From the NCBI GenBank assembly GCA_004195715.1, contig PSPX01000009.1, forward strand, positions 1-50,586: DNA of 50,586 bases. The letters are read 5' to 3'. The stretch comes from Methanobacteriota archaeon (GTDB taxonomy: Archaea; Thermoplasmatota; Poseidoniia; Poseidoniales; Thalassarchaeaceae). How positions within the stretch are numbered: position 1 is the first letter of the stretch; each line of letters begins with the position of its first letter. Positions 17,380-25,815 of this stretch are shown here, piece after piece. Below the pieces are notes generated by a model. The model was not told where the DNA came from, made no database searches, and saw only the letters and a program-made list of their open reading frames with translations. The translations under genes and the position numbers were made by a program.

Positions 17380-17400
17380 TGACAACTCCGGAGATAAGCC

Positions 17401-18438
17401 ATGGAGTCTCCCCCCGACCTCTCGGACGGCCGGATAGGTATCATCGAATATCCATCTGCAAGTCCCTTCGAGATTCATCACATCCTGTGCAAGATGGACT
17501 CGACTCCCCAACATCCAGTGTTCGGCTCCCTCCTGATGCCAGAGCACCCCGCCAGTGACCCCATGCCGTGCGTGGTCGCCGTGCACGGGAGTCTGAACTG
17601 GCGGGGCCACCACCACGAGCACATAGTGGGCTGGCTAGAGGCTGGATTCGCGGTCTTCAGGGTGCACAGCTTCGACTCGCGGCTCATCGAATCCACAGTC
17701 GAGGATCAGATGAGTGTGACATACGCCATGATGCTGACCGATGTATACCAGGCCCTCAGGATGCTGAGTACCCATCCTGCGATAGATGCTGCCCGAATTG
17801 GCATAGCTGGTTGGAGTCTAGGAGGCACGGTCGCCCTCTACTCCTCTTGGGAACCTCTGGCAGAGGCGCTGGCGCCTGACGGCGAGCGCTTTGCTGCCCA
17901 TCTCTCTCTCTATCCAGCGGCCCATCTAAGAATGGATGACCAGCGCTGGTCGAAGAGTCCAATCTTGGTATTGCACGGCGATGAGGACGATTGGGTGCCT
18001 CTGAGTCTTGTCGAGAGTCTGGTAGATGATATCACACCGCACGGTGCGAACATCGAGGTTCACGTCTACGAGGGCGCGCAGCACTCGTTCGACTCGATCG
18101 AGTCCCTGAGCTTCGACCCCAAGGCCATCAGGCTTGACAGTCACAGGACCATCCGCATCGATATGCAGGGTGATATGTCGGCGGAGATTATGCCTGGTAT
18201 CGTCATTCCACTCAACGAACCCGAAGAGCGTTTGGCGGCCTTCGCAGCCGCCCCCAACCTGGGGGTCCACAAGGGAGGTCAGTGGACGGCGCGAAGGCAC
18301 GCGCTTGGTTGCAGCACTGAGTTCTTCCAGAGAAGTCTCAGCAGCTGCCTAACTGGTAGTGGAATGTTTTCTGAGCCGTTGATGTTGGCTCCCTATGATT
18401 CGTTACTCTGGACCCCAGGGCGTGACTTGGCGGGTTAG
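17401..18438 (+). CDS. Alpha/beta hydrolase (dienelactone hydrolase/acyl-peptidase-like)
   Basis: 345 residues. Alpha/beta-hydrolase core with an early strand-turn VVAVHGSLNWRGHHHEH (oxyanion region), nucleophile elbow GWSLGG, acid-site region LVLHGDEDDWVP and catalytic His in YEGAQHSFD. The order and spacing fit the dienelactone hydrolase/prolyl oligopeptidase-like superfamily. No signal peptide. The ~90-residue C-terminal extension (NLGVHKGGQWTARRHALG) is not recognised. The substrate is unknown; an ester or small peptide is likely. The 3' end overlaps the GT2 gene by 36 bp. Confidence 0.85.
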   Translation: MESPPDLSDGRIGIIEYPSASPFEIHHILCKMDSTPQHPVFGSLLMPEHPASDPMPCVVAVHGSLNWRGHHHEHIVGWLEAGFAVFRVHSFDSRLIESTVEDQMSVTYAMMLTDVYQALRMLSTHPAIDAARIGIAGWSLGGTVALYSSWEPLAEALAPDGERFAAHLSLYPAAHLRMDDQRWSKSPILVLHGDEDDWVPLSLVESLVDDITPHGANIEVHVYEGAQHSFDSIESLSFDPKAIRLDSHRTIRIDMQGDMSAEIMPGIVIPLNEPEERLAAFAAAPNLGVHKGGQWTARRHALGCSTEFFQRSLSSCLTGSGMFSEPLMLAPYDSLLWTPGRDLAG

Positions 18439-19134
18439 TCCTAGCCTGTGGGTGAAGAGGAATCGTAGGTTGAGCAAACCATCTCCCCAAGTGTTGATTT
18501 CCGCCTCGCCGACACGTGGACGGTATGGGACACTCACCTCAGCTGTATTCTTCTTATCCAGATACCGGCATGCCCTGATTTTGAACTCCTGAGAAAGTGG
18601 CATACCATCGTGCTTAGGGCGCACGCGCTCGTCCTCAAATATCGACTTGTAGAACACCCACATACCACTTTGAGAATCGTGCACACCGTACCAGTAGAGC
18701 AGGCTTGCAGTTGTACTCAGAACCCAATTACCGAAACCGTGGATTCCGGGCATCGCTCCTTCCTCAGCACGGCGCAACCTGTCGCAGGTAATCCACTGCA
18801 GTTCCTCATTGAGCAGTTTCCGCACCAGTCTGGGAACCTCTTCACCGGGATATGTGCAGTCCGCATCCATAGTCACAATAACATCTCCCGGAGCCATTGA
18901 GAAACCTGTCTTGTATGCTCTACCGTATCCTTTCCTAGGTTCGACGTACACAGTCGCTCCCTCTCCCTCGGCGAGTTCTCTAGTGCGGTCGGTCGAGTTG
19001 CCGTCGATAATGAGGAAGTCTAGTTTCTCGCACCAGCCATCATTCGGGATGGAGCGAATTGTGTCCACGATGGCGGCTTCCTCATTGCGCGTCGGTATCA
19101 CCACAGTGACATGAACTGGTAGAGAGTCGGCCAT
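18403..19134 (-). CDS. Family 2 glycosyltransferase (dolichyl-phosphate sugar synthase-like)
   Basis: 243 residues from the ATG at 19134; a longer reading to 19245 would add 37 residues that precede the GT-A fold and overlap the divergent gene, so the shorter start is preferred. The GT-A core is clear: VTVVIPTRNEE, LIIDGNSTDRT, GYGRAYKTGF and the DxD motif in VTMDADCTYP. This matches DPM1-like enzymes that load sugars onto a lipid carrier. There is no C-terminal membrane domain. It probably serves glycan or N-glycoprotein synthesis with the divergent GT4 next door. Confidence 0.88.
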   Translation of the reverse strand: MADSLPVHVTVVIPTRNEEAAIVDTIRSIPNDGWCEKLDFLIIDGNSTDRTRELAEGEGATVYVEPRKGYGRAYKTGFSMAPGDVIVTMDADCTYPGEEVPRLVRKLLNEELQWITCDRLRRAEEGAMPGIHGFGNWVLSTTASLLYWYGVHDSQSGMWVFYKSIFEDERVRPKHDGMPLSQEFKIRACRYLDKKNTAEVSVPYRPRVGEAEINTWGDGLLNLRFLFTHRLGLTRQVTPWGPE

Positions 19135-19239
19135 GCTATCGAAGGCGGCGACCAAAGGCCTCGTTTTGAACAATGCGAAGCGCTGCCCAGAGGTCGTGCT
19201 CTTGAAATGCGGGTGCTGCGCCCCGAATAAGGGGGAACC

Positions 19240-20460
19240 ATGCACATAGCCATGCTGTCAGCCGAATATCCGCCTCGCTGGGGCGGGATGGGTTCGACGG
19301 TGTACCACCTGTCCGCCGCTCTGGCTGCTAGAGGTCACCGAATCACCGTCATCACCCGATCAGGAGGAGGCATTGCGCCAAAAATCGAGGGCGTCGAGGT
19401 ACTGAACGTGGGTTGGGTCCCTCTCCCAATGGCATTCACACGCTCTTACGGTCGCAGTGCGATGCGTGCTCTGAAGCACCTGCACGCTCGCGACCAGGTA
19501 GACATCGTCCATCTACACTGCCCGATGATATCGTGGAATACCAAACAGTTTGAGAGTTGTCGGGAGAACATTGCTCCGGTGGTCTCCTCGCTGCACGGCT
19601 CATGGCTGGGCGAGCGGGATGGGCTGGTTGCCGCCTCGAAGCAGAAGGAGGCAGCGGTCTGGGCCAACCCCAATGACCTCGCGATACTCTTGACAGCCAA
19701 GCACTACGCCGGCTACGAGAGGGCTGCGGTCCGTGGCTCTAGCGTGTGCGTGGCCAACTCCGAGGCTACCAAGAACGACTTCGAGGCGCGCTACTCACCA
19801 CCGTCCGACTGGGACTGCGAAGTGGTACACTGGGGCGTTGACACCAGCATGTTCGTGCCACTGCACCGTGATGATGAGGATTCTGCCGCAACCCACAAAG
19901 GGATTCGATCCAGATATGGTGGCTCGCGTCTGCTTCTGGCAGTGGGGCGTCTCGCGGCGAGGAAAGGCTACGGCCTGCTGCTCCGGGCCTTCGCCAATGT
20001 CCATTCATTGGACTCCCAGATTCGTCTGGTAATCGTCGGACGTGGCCATCTGCGCTCGCGCTTGCAGAGGCAGGCCCAAGCTCTCGGTGTGGCTGACGCG
20101 GTAACAATTGAGTCGGGGATGCCTTTCGAAGAGTTGGCGGCGCTGTTCCGCTCTGCGGACCTCGTGGTCTACCCCTCTTACTACGAGGGTCAGGGTCTTA
20201 TTCCGCTAGAAGCCATGGCTTCGGGCACTCCCGTTGTGACAGTCGACCACGGGCCGCTGCCAGAGATGGTGGACGAGAGCGTTGGCAGGCTGTTCGTGAT
20301 GGGGGATCCAGATTCCATGGCGGGTGCCATCATGGCCGAACTGGCCGATCCTGAGAGGTTGCAAGAGAAAGGAGAGGCTGGTCGACGCAGAGTGCTTGAG
20401 AAATTCACCTTTGAGTACGATGCAGGGCGTTTTGAAGCCATATACGAAAGGGCGGAGTGA
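19240..20460 (+). CDS. Family 4 glycosyltransferase
   Basis: 406 residues. GT-B fold: the N-terminal glycine-rich loop YPPRWGGMGSTVYHLS, the mid-protein start of the nucleotide-binding domain LLLAVGRLAARKGYGLLLRAF, and the EGQGLIPLEAMASGTPVV stretch with the two Glu of the GT4 E-x7-E motif. A retaining transferase using a nucleotide sugar, probably in surface glycan or glycolipid synthesis. A GGGGGA precedes the ATG. Divergent from the GT2 gene with a ~105-bp gap. Confidence 0.92.
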   Translation: MHIAMLSAEYPPRWGGMGSTVYHLSAALAARGHRITVITRSGGGIAPKIEGVEVLNVGWVPLPMAFTRSYGRSAMRALKHLHARDQVDIVHLHCPMISWNTKQFESCRENIAPVVSSLHGSWLGERDGLVAASKQKEAAVWANPNDLAILLTAKHYAGYERAAVRGSSVCVANSEATKNDFEARYSPPSDWDCEVVHWGVDTSMFVPLHRDDEDSAATHKGIRSRYGGSRLLLAVGRLAARKGYGLLLRAFANVHSLDSQIRLVIVGRGHLRSRLQRQAQALGVADAVTIESGMPFEELAALFRSADLVVYPSYYEGQGLIPLEAMASGTPVVTVDHGPLPEMVDESVGRLFVMGDPDSMAGAIMAELADPERLQEKGEAGRRRVLEKFTFEYDAGRFEAIYERAE

Positions 20461-20518
20461 AAATCCCAGTTGGGGAATTATTCATGCGTTGGTCGCACTG
20501 GCAGGGGTAGGGGAGAGC

Positions 20519-21592
20519 ATGGGAGAGACTCAGAGCCTGCGTGATTTACCTTCGGGCACAGTAGCCAACATCGCTATCATCCTGATGGTCTCGGTGCTAG
20601 CGATAATCCAGCTCAAGGCGGTGATACAGCCCCTAGTGATTGCAACTCTTCTCTTCCTGCTCATCCGACCCGCTGCACAGTGGTTGGAGGAGCGCCAGAT
20701 AATGCAGAAGTACGGCCATCCACTGATGCCATACGGCGTCCTCGTAGTGATACTCTTCCTAGTGATGTGGATAGCATCACAGTTACTCTACTCCAACCTG
20801 ACCTTGTTCACTGAGGAGATACCTGGACTGACAGAGAAGCTCAACACCAAGCTGATCTGGCTGGAGGGACTGGAGTTCTGGGGATACTCCTTCGACGTCA
20901 GCGGCCTGACGGCGCTCTTGAGTTTGGACACCATCAACAACTACCTGACTGGATTCGTTGGCTCGTTGGCGAGTTTTACCGCCAGTGCGGCGACTGTTCT
21001 CATCTTCTTGCTCTTCATCATCCTCGAGGCCGAGACTCTGCCTCGCCGCTTGAAGGCGGCTTACCCAGAGGATGCCGCGAGAGTGCAGGCTGTAGCAAGC
21101 TCCTCGGGAGAGGGGATCAACACCTATGTCGTTACTAGAGCCACTGTAGCCTTCGGTCAGGCCGTAATCGCGGGGATTGTCCTCTGGTACCTCGATATCC
21201 CTGGCTGGTTCATGTGGGCATCAATCACCTTCATGATGGACTTCATTCCCTACGTGGGAGCGTTGATTTCACTGATTCCTCCAATCTTCCTCGGCTTCAT
21301 CGTACTGAGCCCGACTTGGGTTGCCATACTCATTCTGGTGTTGGTCCTCAACCAGCAGGCATGGGGGGCTGTGGTCGAGCCGCAACTGGCCGGACAGCGG
21401 CTTGACATGTCCCCCATCGTGCTGCTTCTCCTAGTGGCCTTCTGGGGCTGGGCGTGGGGAGTAATGGGAATGGTCCTCGGAGTTCCTCTGGCTGTAATCA
21501 TGAAGATTGCTTTGGAGTCCGACGCTAGAACACGTCCAATCGCCATGCTGCTCTCCCGCGATCCCAAGCAACAGGCTGTAGAAGAGGAGTGA
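20519..21592 (+). CDS. AI-2E family (PerM/YdiK-like) membrane permease
   Basis: 357 residues from the ATG at 20519, chosen because an AGGGGAGAG ribosome site precedes it and the coding potential upstream overlaps the GT4 gene. About seven to eight hydrophobic segments; the first pair, the long soluble loop (~residues 95-150), and the C-terminal FMMDFIPYVGALISLIPP followed by GAVVEPQLAGQRLDMSP are the signature of the AI-2E transporter family (PF01594). Despite the family name most members have unknown substrates; some export AI-2 or act in Na/H exchange. Confidence 0.9.
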   Translation: MGETQSLRDLPSGTVANIAIILMVSVLAIIQLKAVIQPLVIATLLFLLIRPAAQWLEERQIMQKYGHPLMPYGVLVVILFLVMWIASQLLYSNLTLFTEEIPGLTEKLNTKLIWLEGLEFWGYSFDVSGLTALLSLDTINNYLTGFVGSLASFTASAATVLIFLLFIILEAETLPRRLKAAYPEDAARVQAVASSSGEGINTYVVTRATVAFGQAVIAGIVLWYLDIPGWFMWASITFMMDFIPYVGALISLIPPIFLGFIVLSPTWVAILILVLVLNQQAWGAVVEPQLAGQRLDMSPIVLLLLVAFWGWAWGVMGMVLGVPLAVIMKIALESDARTRPIAMLLSRDPKQQAVEEE

Positions 21593-22201
21593 TTAGTCCC
21601 GCGGGACTATCACTACTAGGACTCCATCAGCCCGGATGTGCACTGACTCACCTGAGCCGACATTGTGGAGTCCTTCCGTAGACAGGCTCATCGGCGTACC
21701 GTCCAACTCCCACCGGGCGCCGTGCAGGTGTACGCTACGGCAGGGAGTTAGTGCGAACATTGAGAATTCGCCTCCGGAGCGCACCGCGAACTCGCGCTCG
21801 CCTTCCTGGGGATGTACCCGATGGGTTACCGAGTCCTCGTGGTGGAGTCGTATGACTGCCCCTGAAGGTACCTCGCACAACGCCGCCCAACTCCCGAGGA
21901 AGTGGCTTGTAGCGCCTCCATCAGAGCCGACGACGTCGATCTCATTGTAACCACGCTCAATGAGTAGTGAGAGAGACTTGGCTAGGTCGCTACTCGACTG
22001 GTCGGCTAATTCATGGGTCCGACCTCGCCACCTGTCGGAATCGACAGAATCGAGGTCTCCGAGGACCTGCTCGACCTCATAACCCGCCTCAGCAGCCCTA
22101 TCGGCCCCTCCGTCGACCCCGAAGCAAACAGCACCCTTGAGAAGGCCATCGACGATAGCTTCCGAGGGTTGTTGTCCATTGCACCAGAGTAGTGCGCGCA
22201 A
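21593..22201 (-). CDS. Thiamine pyrophosphokinase
   Basis: 202 residues, TTG start at 22201 with the GAGGTG at the end of the upstream gene as ribosome site. Family marks: CFGVDGGADRAAEAG, the Mg-binding VLGDLDSV, SSDLAKSLSLLIERG (equivalent of the usual D-x-T/S-D-x-x-K-A segment) and a C-terminal thiamine-binding-type beta domain with MSLSTEGLHNVGSGESV. The enzyme transfers pyrophosphate from ATP to thiamine. The usual GGRxDH motif reads GGATSHFLG, a partial divergence. It lies four bases after the M29-like gene, so the two are co-transcribed. Confidence 0.82.
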   Translation of the reverse strand: MRALLWCNGQQPSEAIVDGLLKGAVCFGVDGGADRAAEAGYEVEQVLGDLDSVDSDRWRGRTHELADQSSSDLAKSLSLLIERGYNEIDVVGSDGGATSHFLGSWAALCEVPSGAVIRLHHEDSVTHRVHPQEGEREFAVRSGGEFSMFALTPCRSVHLHGARWELDGTPMSLSTEGLHNVGSGESVHIRADGVLVVIVPRD

Positions 22202-22205
22202 TTCA

Positions 22206-23237
22206 TCACCTCTTGCGGGCGGTTATCTTGCCGTCGACCACGAGGTCGACGTCGTTCAGTTCGATTGTCGGCTTCAACATGACCCCTCGCATGTGGATAC
22301 CTACTCTTACCGAACCACCGAGAGCGGAGTTGTCACCGATTCCGAAGTAAGCCGAACCGCGGACCACCTGATCCTCAAGCCTGTTTCCAGTCATCCTCGC
22401 CCTCGGGTTCATCCCGAAACCAAACTCAGCCACTGTTTTGACCAGTCCGGCCCTAGACGGACGCAAACCGACCTTGGCCTCGGCGAGCACCGACCCAACA
22501 CTCTCTGCCAGTTCACCACCGGAGATGCTGACCACCATGCCTTCCTCGACTAGGAAGGTGAGGGGCTCGTCTAGAAGGACGCCCTCCCACGAACCGTCGA
22601 TGACGATTTTGCCGCTCAGGGTCTGCTCCTTTGGTAAAACGAAGACCTTTCCGGCCGGCAGGTTGGTCACCTGCCCGGGCCGGTTGCATATGCCGTTGTC
22701 CTCGAGCACCCAGCGGGCTCCGGTCCTGAAGGTCACATCGGTGCCCGCTGGAGTCGTCACCCTAACGTCGCGCCTGCGCCGCAGCATCGGATTCAGTCCC
22801 GATATCTCCTTCTGCAGGGCGTTGTAGTCGGCGGTCATTCCACCCATCGCCATCATCTCCTCGTCGATTCCAGGCATCGAAGCTATTCTAGCCCCCTCTC
22901 GCGATGCGGTCAGTCGTGCACGGGTGTGAGTCAGGGAGTGGCGAGTGGCGAGCAATACGACGTTCTGACGGCGCATCAGATCACCGACCGAGGCCGGGGG
23001 CTCGTTGCCCTGCATATGTCTACGAGGCATCATCATCATGAGTATGCGATCGGTAACCTCCGAGGCGGCCTCGTATAGTGAGCGACCGACTTCGGAAGTC
23101 GACGGGTCGGTGACCACCAGCACGTGCTCGTGGGGTCGCACCTGCATGCACGTCATCACTACTGAACGGGCCGCGGTCAGCATCGCCTCCTCGCGTTCGG
23201 TGTCATCACCGATGGAAACATCAGACTCCTCGGCCAT
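22206..23237 (-). CDS. M29-type (aminopeptidase T-like) metallopeptidase
   Basis: 343 residues from the ATG at 23237, which has a GAGGAG ribosome site; an in-frame ATG at 23279 would add 14 residues reaching almost to the divergent gene. The C-terminal half carries the family layout: a GMNPRAR segment with a preceding Glu-containing helix (TVAEFGFG), GSAYFGIGDNSALGG and VGIHMRGVMLKP, where metal-binding His and acidic residues lie in aminopeptidase T/AmpS. It would remove N-terminal residues from peptides in the cytoplasm. Some ligand positions differ from the classic M29 pattern (IHMRG rather than IHxD), so activity is not assured. Confidence 0.72.
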   Translation of the reverse strand: MAEESDVSIGDDTEREEAMLTAARSVVMTCMQVRPHEHVLVVTDPSTSEVGRSLYEAASEVTDRILMMMMPRRHMQGNEPPASVGDLMRRQNVVLLATRHSLTHTRARLTASREGARIASMPGIDEEMMAMGGMTADYNALQKEISGLNPMLRRRRDVRVTTPAGTDVTFRTGARWVLEDNGICNRPGQVTNLPAGKVFVLPKEQTLSGKIVIDGSWEGVLLDEPLTFLVEEGMVVSISGGELAESVGSVLAEAKVGLRPSRAGLVKTVAEFGFGMNPRARMTGNRLEDQVVRGSAYFGIGDNSALGGSVRVGIHMRGVMLKPTIELNDVDLVVDGKITARKR

Positions 23238-23285
23238 CTCTCCTCGGCTCGTGATGAGAGTTCTGTTATTCAACACCACTACGTA

Positions 23286-24164
23286 ATGTCAAACCAATTC
23301 ACCACGGCAGTCATAGGTGAAGGTGGGTTGCGCAAAGTAATGGAAGGCGTCCGTACGGTGCGACTCGTAACTGCTCTTGCGGTAGCTGCTATGCTCGCCG
23401 GTGGCTGGATGATGAACACGCCGCTGGACGAAATCACCGATGACGGGAGTACAGTAAACGACGAGATGTCTGGAGCCGCCGAAGGAGACTCCGAGGAGGC
23501 ACAGCCTGTCATCAAGCGAGGAGAGAAAGAGGATGATTCCGGTTCCACCCTGCCGCAGAGGCTCCTAGCTGGAGGAGTGGGTGCCCTAGGGTCACTCGTT
23601 CTCGGATCGTTCGTACTTGAGTTTGTGAAGGTGACAGTTCTAGTGGCGCTGATATCCCCTATGCTCGCGAGGATGAAGAGCAATCGAGAAGACATGCTCA
23701 CCCGCGGCCGTCTGCTCGGATACCTCGAGGCAAACGCGGGAATTCACTTCTCCGCACTGCGCGACGCCCTCGGGCTCGCCAACGGAGTGACAGCTTACCA
23801 CCTCCACACTCTGGAATCGACCGGTCAGATTATCTCGTGGAGGGATGGTAAACTGCGCCGCTATGCAATTTCCAGTCTGTCTAGAGAGGAAATTGGGCGA
23901 ATTAGGAACCCTATCGCCGGGACTCGCCTAGCCATACTCGAGGTACTATCCGAATCCGGCAACATAGGGCTCTCGGGTACCGATATCCGATTGAAGTTAG
24001 AAATTTCAAGGCAGTTGCTGAGCCACCACCTCAACGAACTGCGCAATGGTGAGATGGTCGAAGCTGCCTCAGAGGCACGACGCCCCAAGTGGCGACTGTC
24101 AGACAGTGGGATGGACGCACTGGTCACCTCTAGAGAGGTAGCCCGAATCGAGGCTGTAGCTTGA
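23286..24164 (+). CDS. Membrane-tethered regulator with two winged-helix domains
   Basis: 292 residues. A hydrophobic segment near residues 25-43 (LVTALAVAAMLAGGWMM), a ~45-residue acidic loop, a second hydrophobic stretch (~residues 95-125), then two consecutive winged-helix modules: the first around YLEANAGIHFSALRDALGL...YHLHTLESTG, the second around ILEVLSESGNIGLSGTDI...LSHHLNELRNG. Both resemble ArsR/MarR-type wHTH folds. The order suggests a one-component membrane sensor whose DNA-binding part faces the cytoplasm. Target genes unknown; the divergent M29/TPK pair is the nearest candidate. Confidence 0.8.
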   Translation: MSNQFTTAVIGEGGLRKVMEGVRTVRLVTALAVAAMLAGGWMMNTPLDEITDDGSTVNDEMSGAAEGDSEEAQPVIKRGEKEDDSGSTLPQRLLAGGVGALGSLVLGSFVLEFVKVTVLVALISPMLARMKSNREDMLTRGRLLGYLEANAGIHFSALRDALGLANGVTAYHLHTLESTGQIISWRDGKLRRYAISSLSREEIGRIRNPIAGTRLAILEVLSESGNIGLSGTDIRLKLEISRQLLSHHLNELRNGEMVEAASEARRPKWRLSDSGMDALVTSREVARIEAVA

Positions 24165-24169
24165 ATAAT

Positions 24170-24937
24170 TCAAGGAATCAAACGTCCTTCCATACCGCCT
24201 GCGACCTCGATTACCTGGCCTGTGATGTGTCCTGATATCTCGTCCGAAGCTAGCATGACTACCGCGTTAGCCACATCCTCAGGGGTAGCGAGCTTCTTCA
24301 GTGCCATCGTCGCAGTTGCACGCTCTACTAGCTCCTCGTCCACACCCTGTTCGACCTTCTTTGGAGTGACAGTCCATCCCGGAGCGACCGCATTAACACG
24401 GACACCGCCAATATGCGAGACGTCGTTCTTCAGTGACATCAGCAGACCTGATGTGATAGCGCCCTTCGCAGCAGCGTAGTCAGCATGTCCTGATTCACCG
24501 TAGATACCTGCTGTCGACCCGATCAGAACGATTGACCCCTGTCCGACTTCTGCGGCGTAGCCAAGGAAGGCGCGAGCAGTGCTCACTGTAACCCCCAGAT
24601 TGGAGTCAATAGTGGAGGCCCAACGCTCACTATCAATTTCCCAAAGCGGCTTGGGCGGTGTAGGATAGTGGCCGGCATTGGCGATGCAAACATCGAGGCC
24701 TCCTAATTCAGAGACAATGCTTCGAACCATCGATAGTGCTTCCTTGTCATCGCGTAAATCCGCACGGATGGCTATTCCGTCGATTTCCTCAGCCAGAGAT
24801 ATGGCCGCGGCGGTCGAAGAAAAATGATGCACGACCACGCGAGCGCCCTCGGAGGCGAATGCTCTGCAGATGGCCTGACCTATGCCACCAGCACCGCCGG
24901 TGACGAGCACAACCTTGCCATGCAACCCGGTTTCCAC
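24170..24937 (-). CDS. Short-chain dehydrogenase/reductase (FabG-like)
   Basis: 255 residues. Rossmann glycine motif VTGGAGGIGQAI (TGxxxGIG), cofactor-loop residues RADLRDD, CIANAGHY (the NAG motif), catalytic Ser in IGSTAGIYG and the YAAAK Tyr-x3-Lys motif. The C-terminal pattern (DVANAVVMLASDEISGHITGQVIEVAGGM) is that of 3-oxoacyl-ACP reductase-type SDRs. An NAD(P)-dependent alcohol/ketone oxidoreductase; the substrate is not predictable. Divergent from the dimethylargininase gene. Confidence 0.93.
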   Translation of the reverse strand: METGLHGKVVLVTGGAGGIGQAICRAFASEGARVVVHHFSSTAAAISLAEEIDGIAIRADLRDDKEALSMVRSIVSELGGLDVCIANAGHYPTPPKPLWEIDSERWASTIDSNLGVTVSTARAFLGYAAEVGQGSIVLIGSTAGIYGESGHADYAAAKGAITSGLLMSLKNDVSHIGGVRVNAVAPGWTVTPKKVEQGVDEELVERATATMALKKLATPEDVANAVVMLASDEISGHITGQVIEVAGGMEGRLIP

Positions 24938-24959
24938 GCAAGACGGGAGATGTTCCGCT

Positions 24960-24967
24960 ACTTTATG
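24960..24967 (+). promoter_or_regulatory. TATA-like element for the dimethylargininase gene
   Basis: ACTTTATG lies 19-26 bases before the preferred ATG at 24986, with no ribosome site between, so transcripts are probably leaderless. Read on the opposite strand (CATAAAGT) its centre is ~26 bases before the SDR start, so it could work in both directions. Confidence 0.35.
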
Positions 24968-24985
24968 TTCTCAGACTATCTGCCT

Positions 24986-25762
24986 ATGAAGCGAATGCGT
25001 GTAGCAATCACCAGAGGAGTTAGTCCGGCCATTGGGGCCTGCGAGCTGACCTTCCTCGAGCGCGAAGCGATTGATGTCGAAAACGCGCGGACCCAGCACA
25101 GCCTCTACGAAGAGATTCTCGAGGGTCTCGGCTGCCGAATCAAACACCTTGATGAAGAGCTAGATTTTCCTGATTCAGTGTTCGTCGAGGACATTGCCAT
25201 CGTGCTTGACGAGATTGCGATAATCACGAGGCCGGGGGCGCTTTCCCGGCGTGGCGAACGACCTTCAATCGAACAGGCGCTCGCACCACACCGCTCGCTC
25301 AAGCACATCCAGGCGCCCGCGATACTCGATGGAGGGGACGTCATGGTCGTGGCCAAGGACATCTATGTCGGCATCTCCACCCGCAGCAACGCCGAGGCCG
25401 TGCGCCAGCTGAGGGCGCTGGTCATCGACCACGGCTACCGCGTTGTGGAGGTCGAGTTCAACGGGTGTCTCCACCTGAAGTCAGCGATGACCGCGGTCTC
25501 GGACGACACCCTTCTCATCAACCCTGAATGGGTCGATGCCGGTGCCTTTCCCGAGTATGCCTGCATCTCGGTCGACCCATCGGAGCCGAGCGCGGCCAAC
25601 GTTGTCCGCATTGGTAGTACGGTCCTTTTCGCAGCTGACTTCCCTAGGACCGGTCAGCGCCTCTCTGCCCTAGGCTATGACGCACGACCAGTAGTCGCCT
25701 CAGAATTGGCGAAGGCCGAAGGTGCGCTGACATGCTGTAGCCTCATCTTTGAGGTGCCGTAG
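24986..25762 (+). CDS. N(G),N(G)-dimethylarginine dimethylaminohydrolase (dimethylargininase)
   Basis: 258 residues from the ATG at 24986; longer in-frame readings upstream overlap the divergent SDR gene and add no conserved sequence. Family marks: FPDSVFVEDIAIV (substrate-binding and the Glu/Asp pair), IITRPGALSRRGE, ILDGGDVM, active-site His in CLHLKSA and the catalytic Cys near the C-terminus in ALTCCSLIFE. These match the guanidino-modifying enzymes of the DDAH type, which hydrolyse methylated arginine to citrulline. Arginine-deiminase-like activity is a possible alternative. Length (~255) is typical. Confidence 0.9.
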   Translation: MKRMRVAITRGVSPAIGACELTFLEREAIDVENARTQHSLYEEILEGLGCRIKHLDEELDFPDSVFVEDIAIVLDEIAIITRPGALSRRGERPSIEQALAPHRSLKHIQAPAILDGGDVMVVAKDIYVGISTRSNAEAVRQLRALVIDHGYRVVEVEFNGCLHLKSAMTAVSDDTLLINPEWVDAGAFPEYACISVDPSEPSAANVVRIGSTVLFAADFPRTGQRLSALGYDARPVVASELAKAEGALTCCSLIFEVP

Positions 25763-25790
25763 GAACTGTCACTATCCGGTAAGTCCCACT

Positions 25791-25807
25791 GTGGCCCATA
25801 GGGCCAC
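25791..25807. terminator. Hairpin between convergent genes, candidate bidirectional terminator
   Basis: GTGGCCC, loop ATA, GGGCCAC: 7-bp perfect GC-rich arms in the 53-bp gap between the ends of the dimethylargininase and the giant beta-helix gene. Symmetric, so it could act on both strands; no T-run is attached. This is one of only three convergent junctions here with real intergenic space. Confidence 0.4.
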
Positions 25808-25815
25808 CGCTTTCC

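Noticed and set aside
24528-24541. Third copy of ACGATTGACCCCTG as a regulatory site
   Set aside because: It lies within the SDR gene and encodes part of the conserved strand before the catalytic Ser, so this copy is explained by coding constraint.
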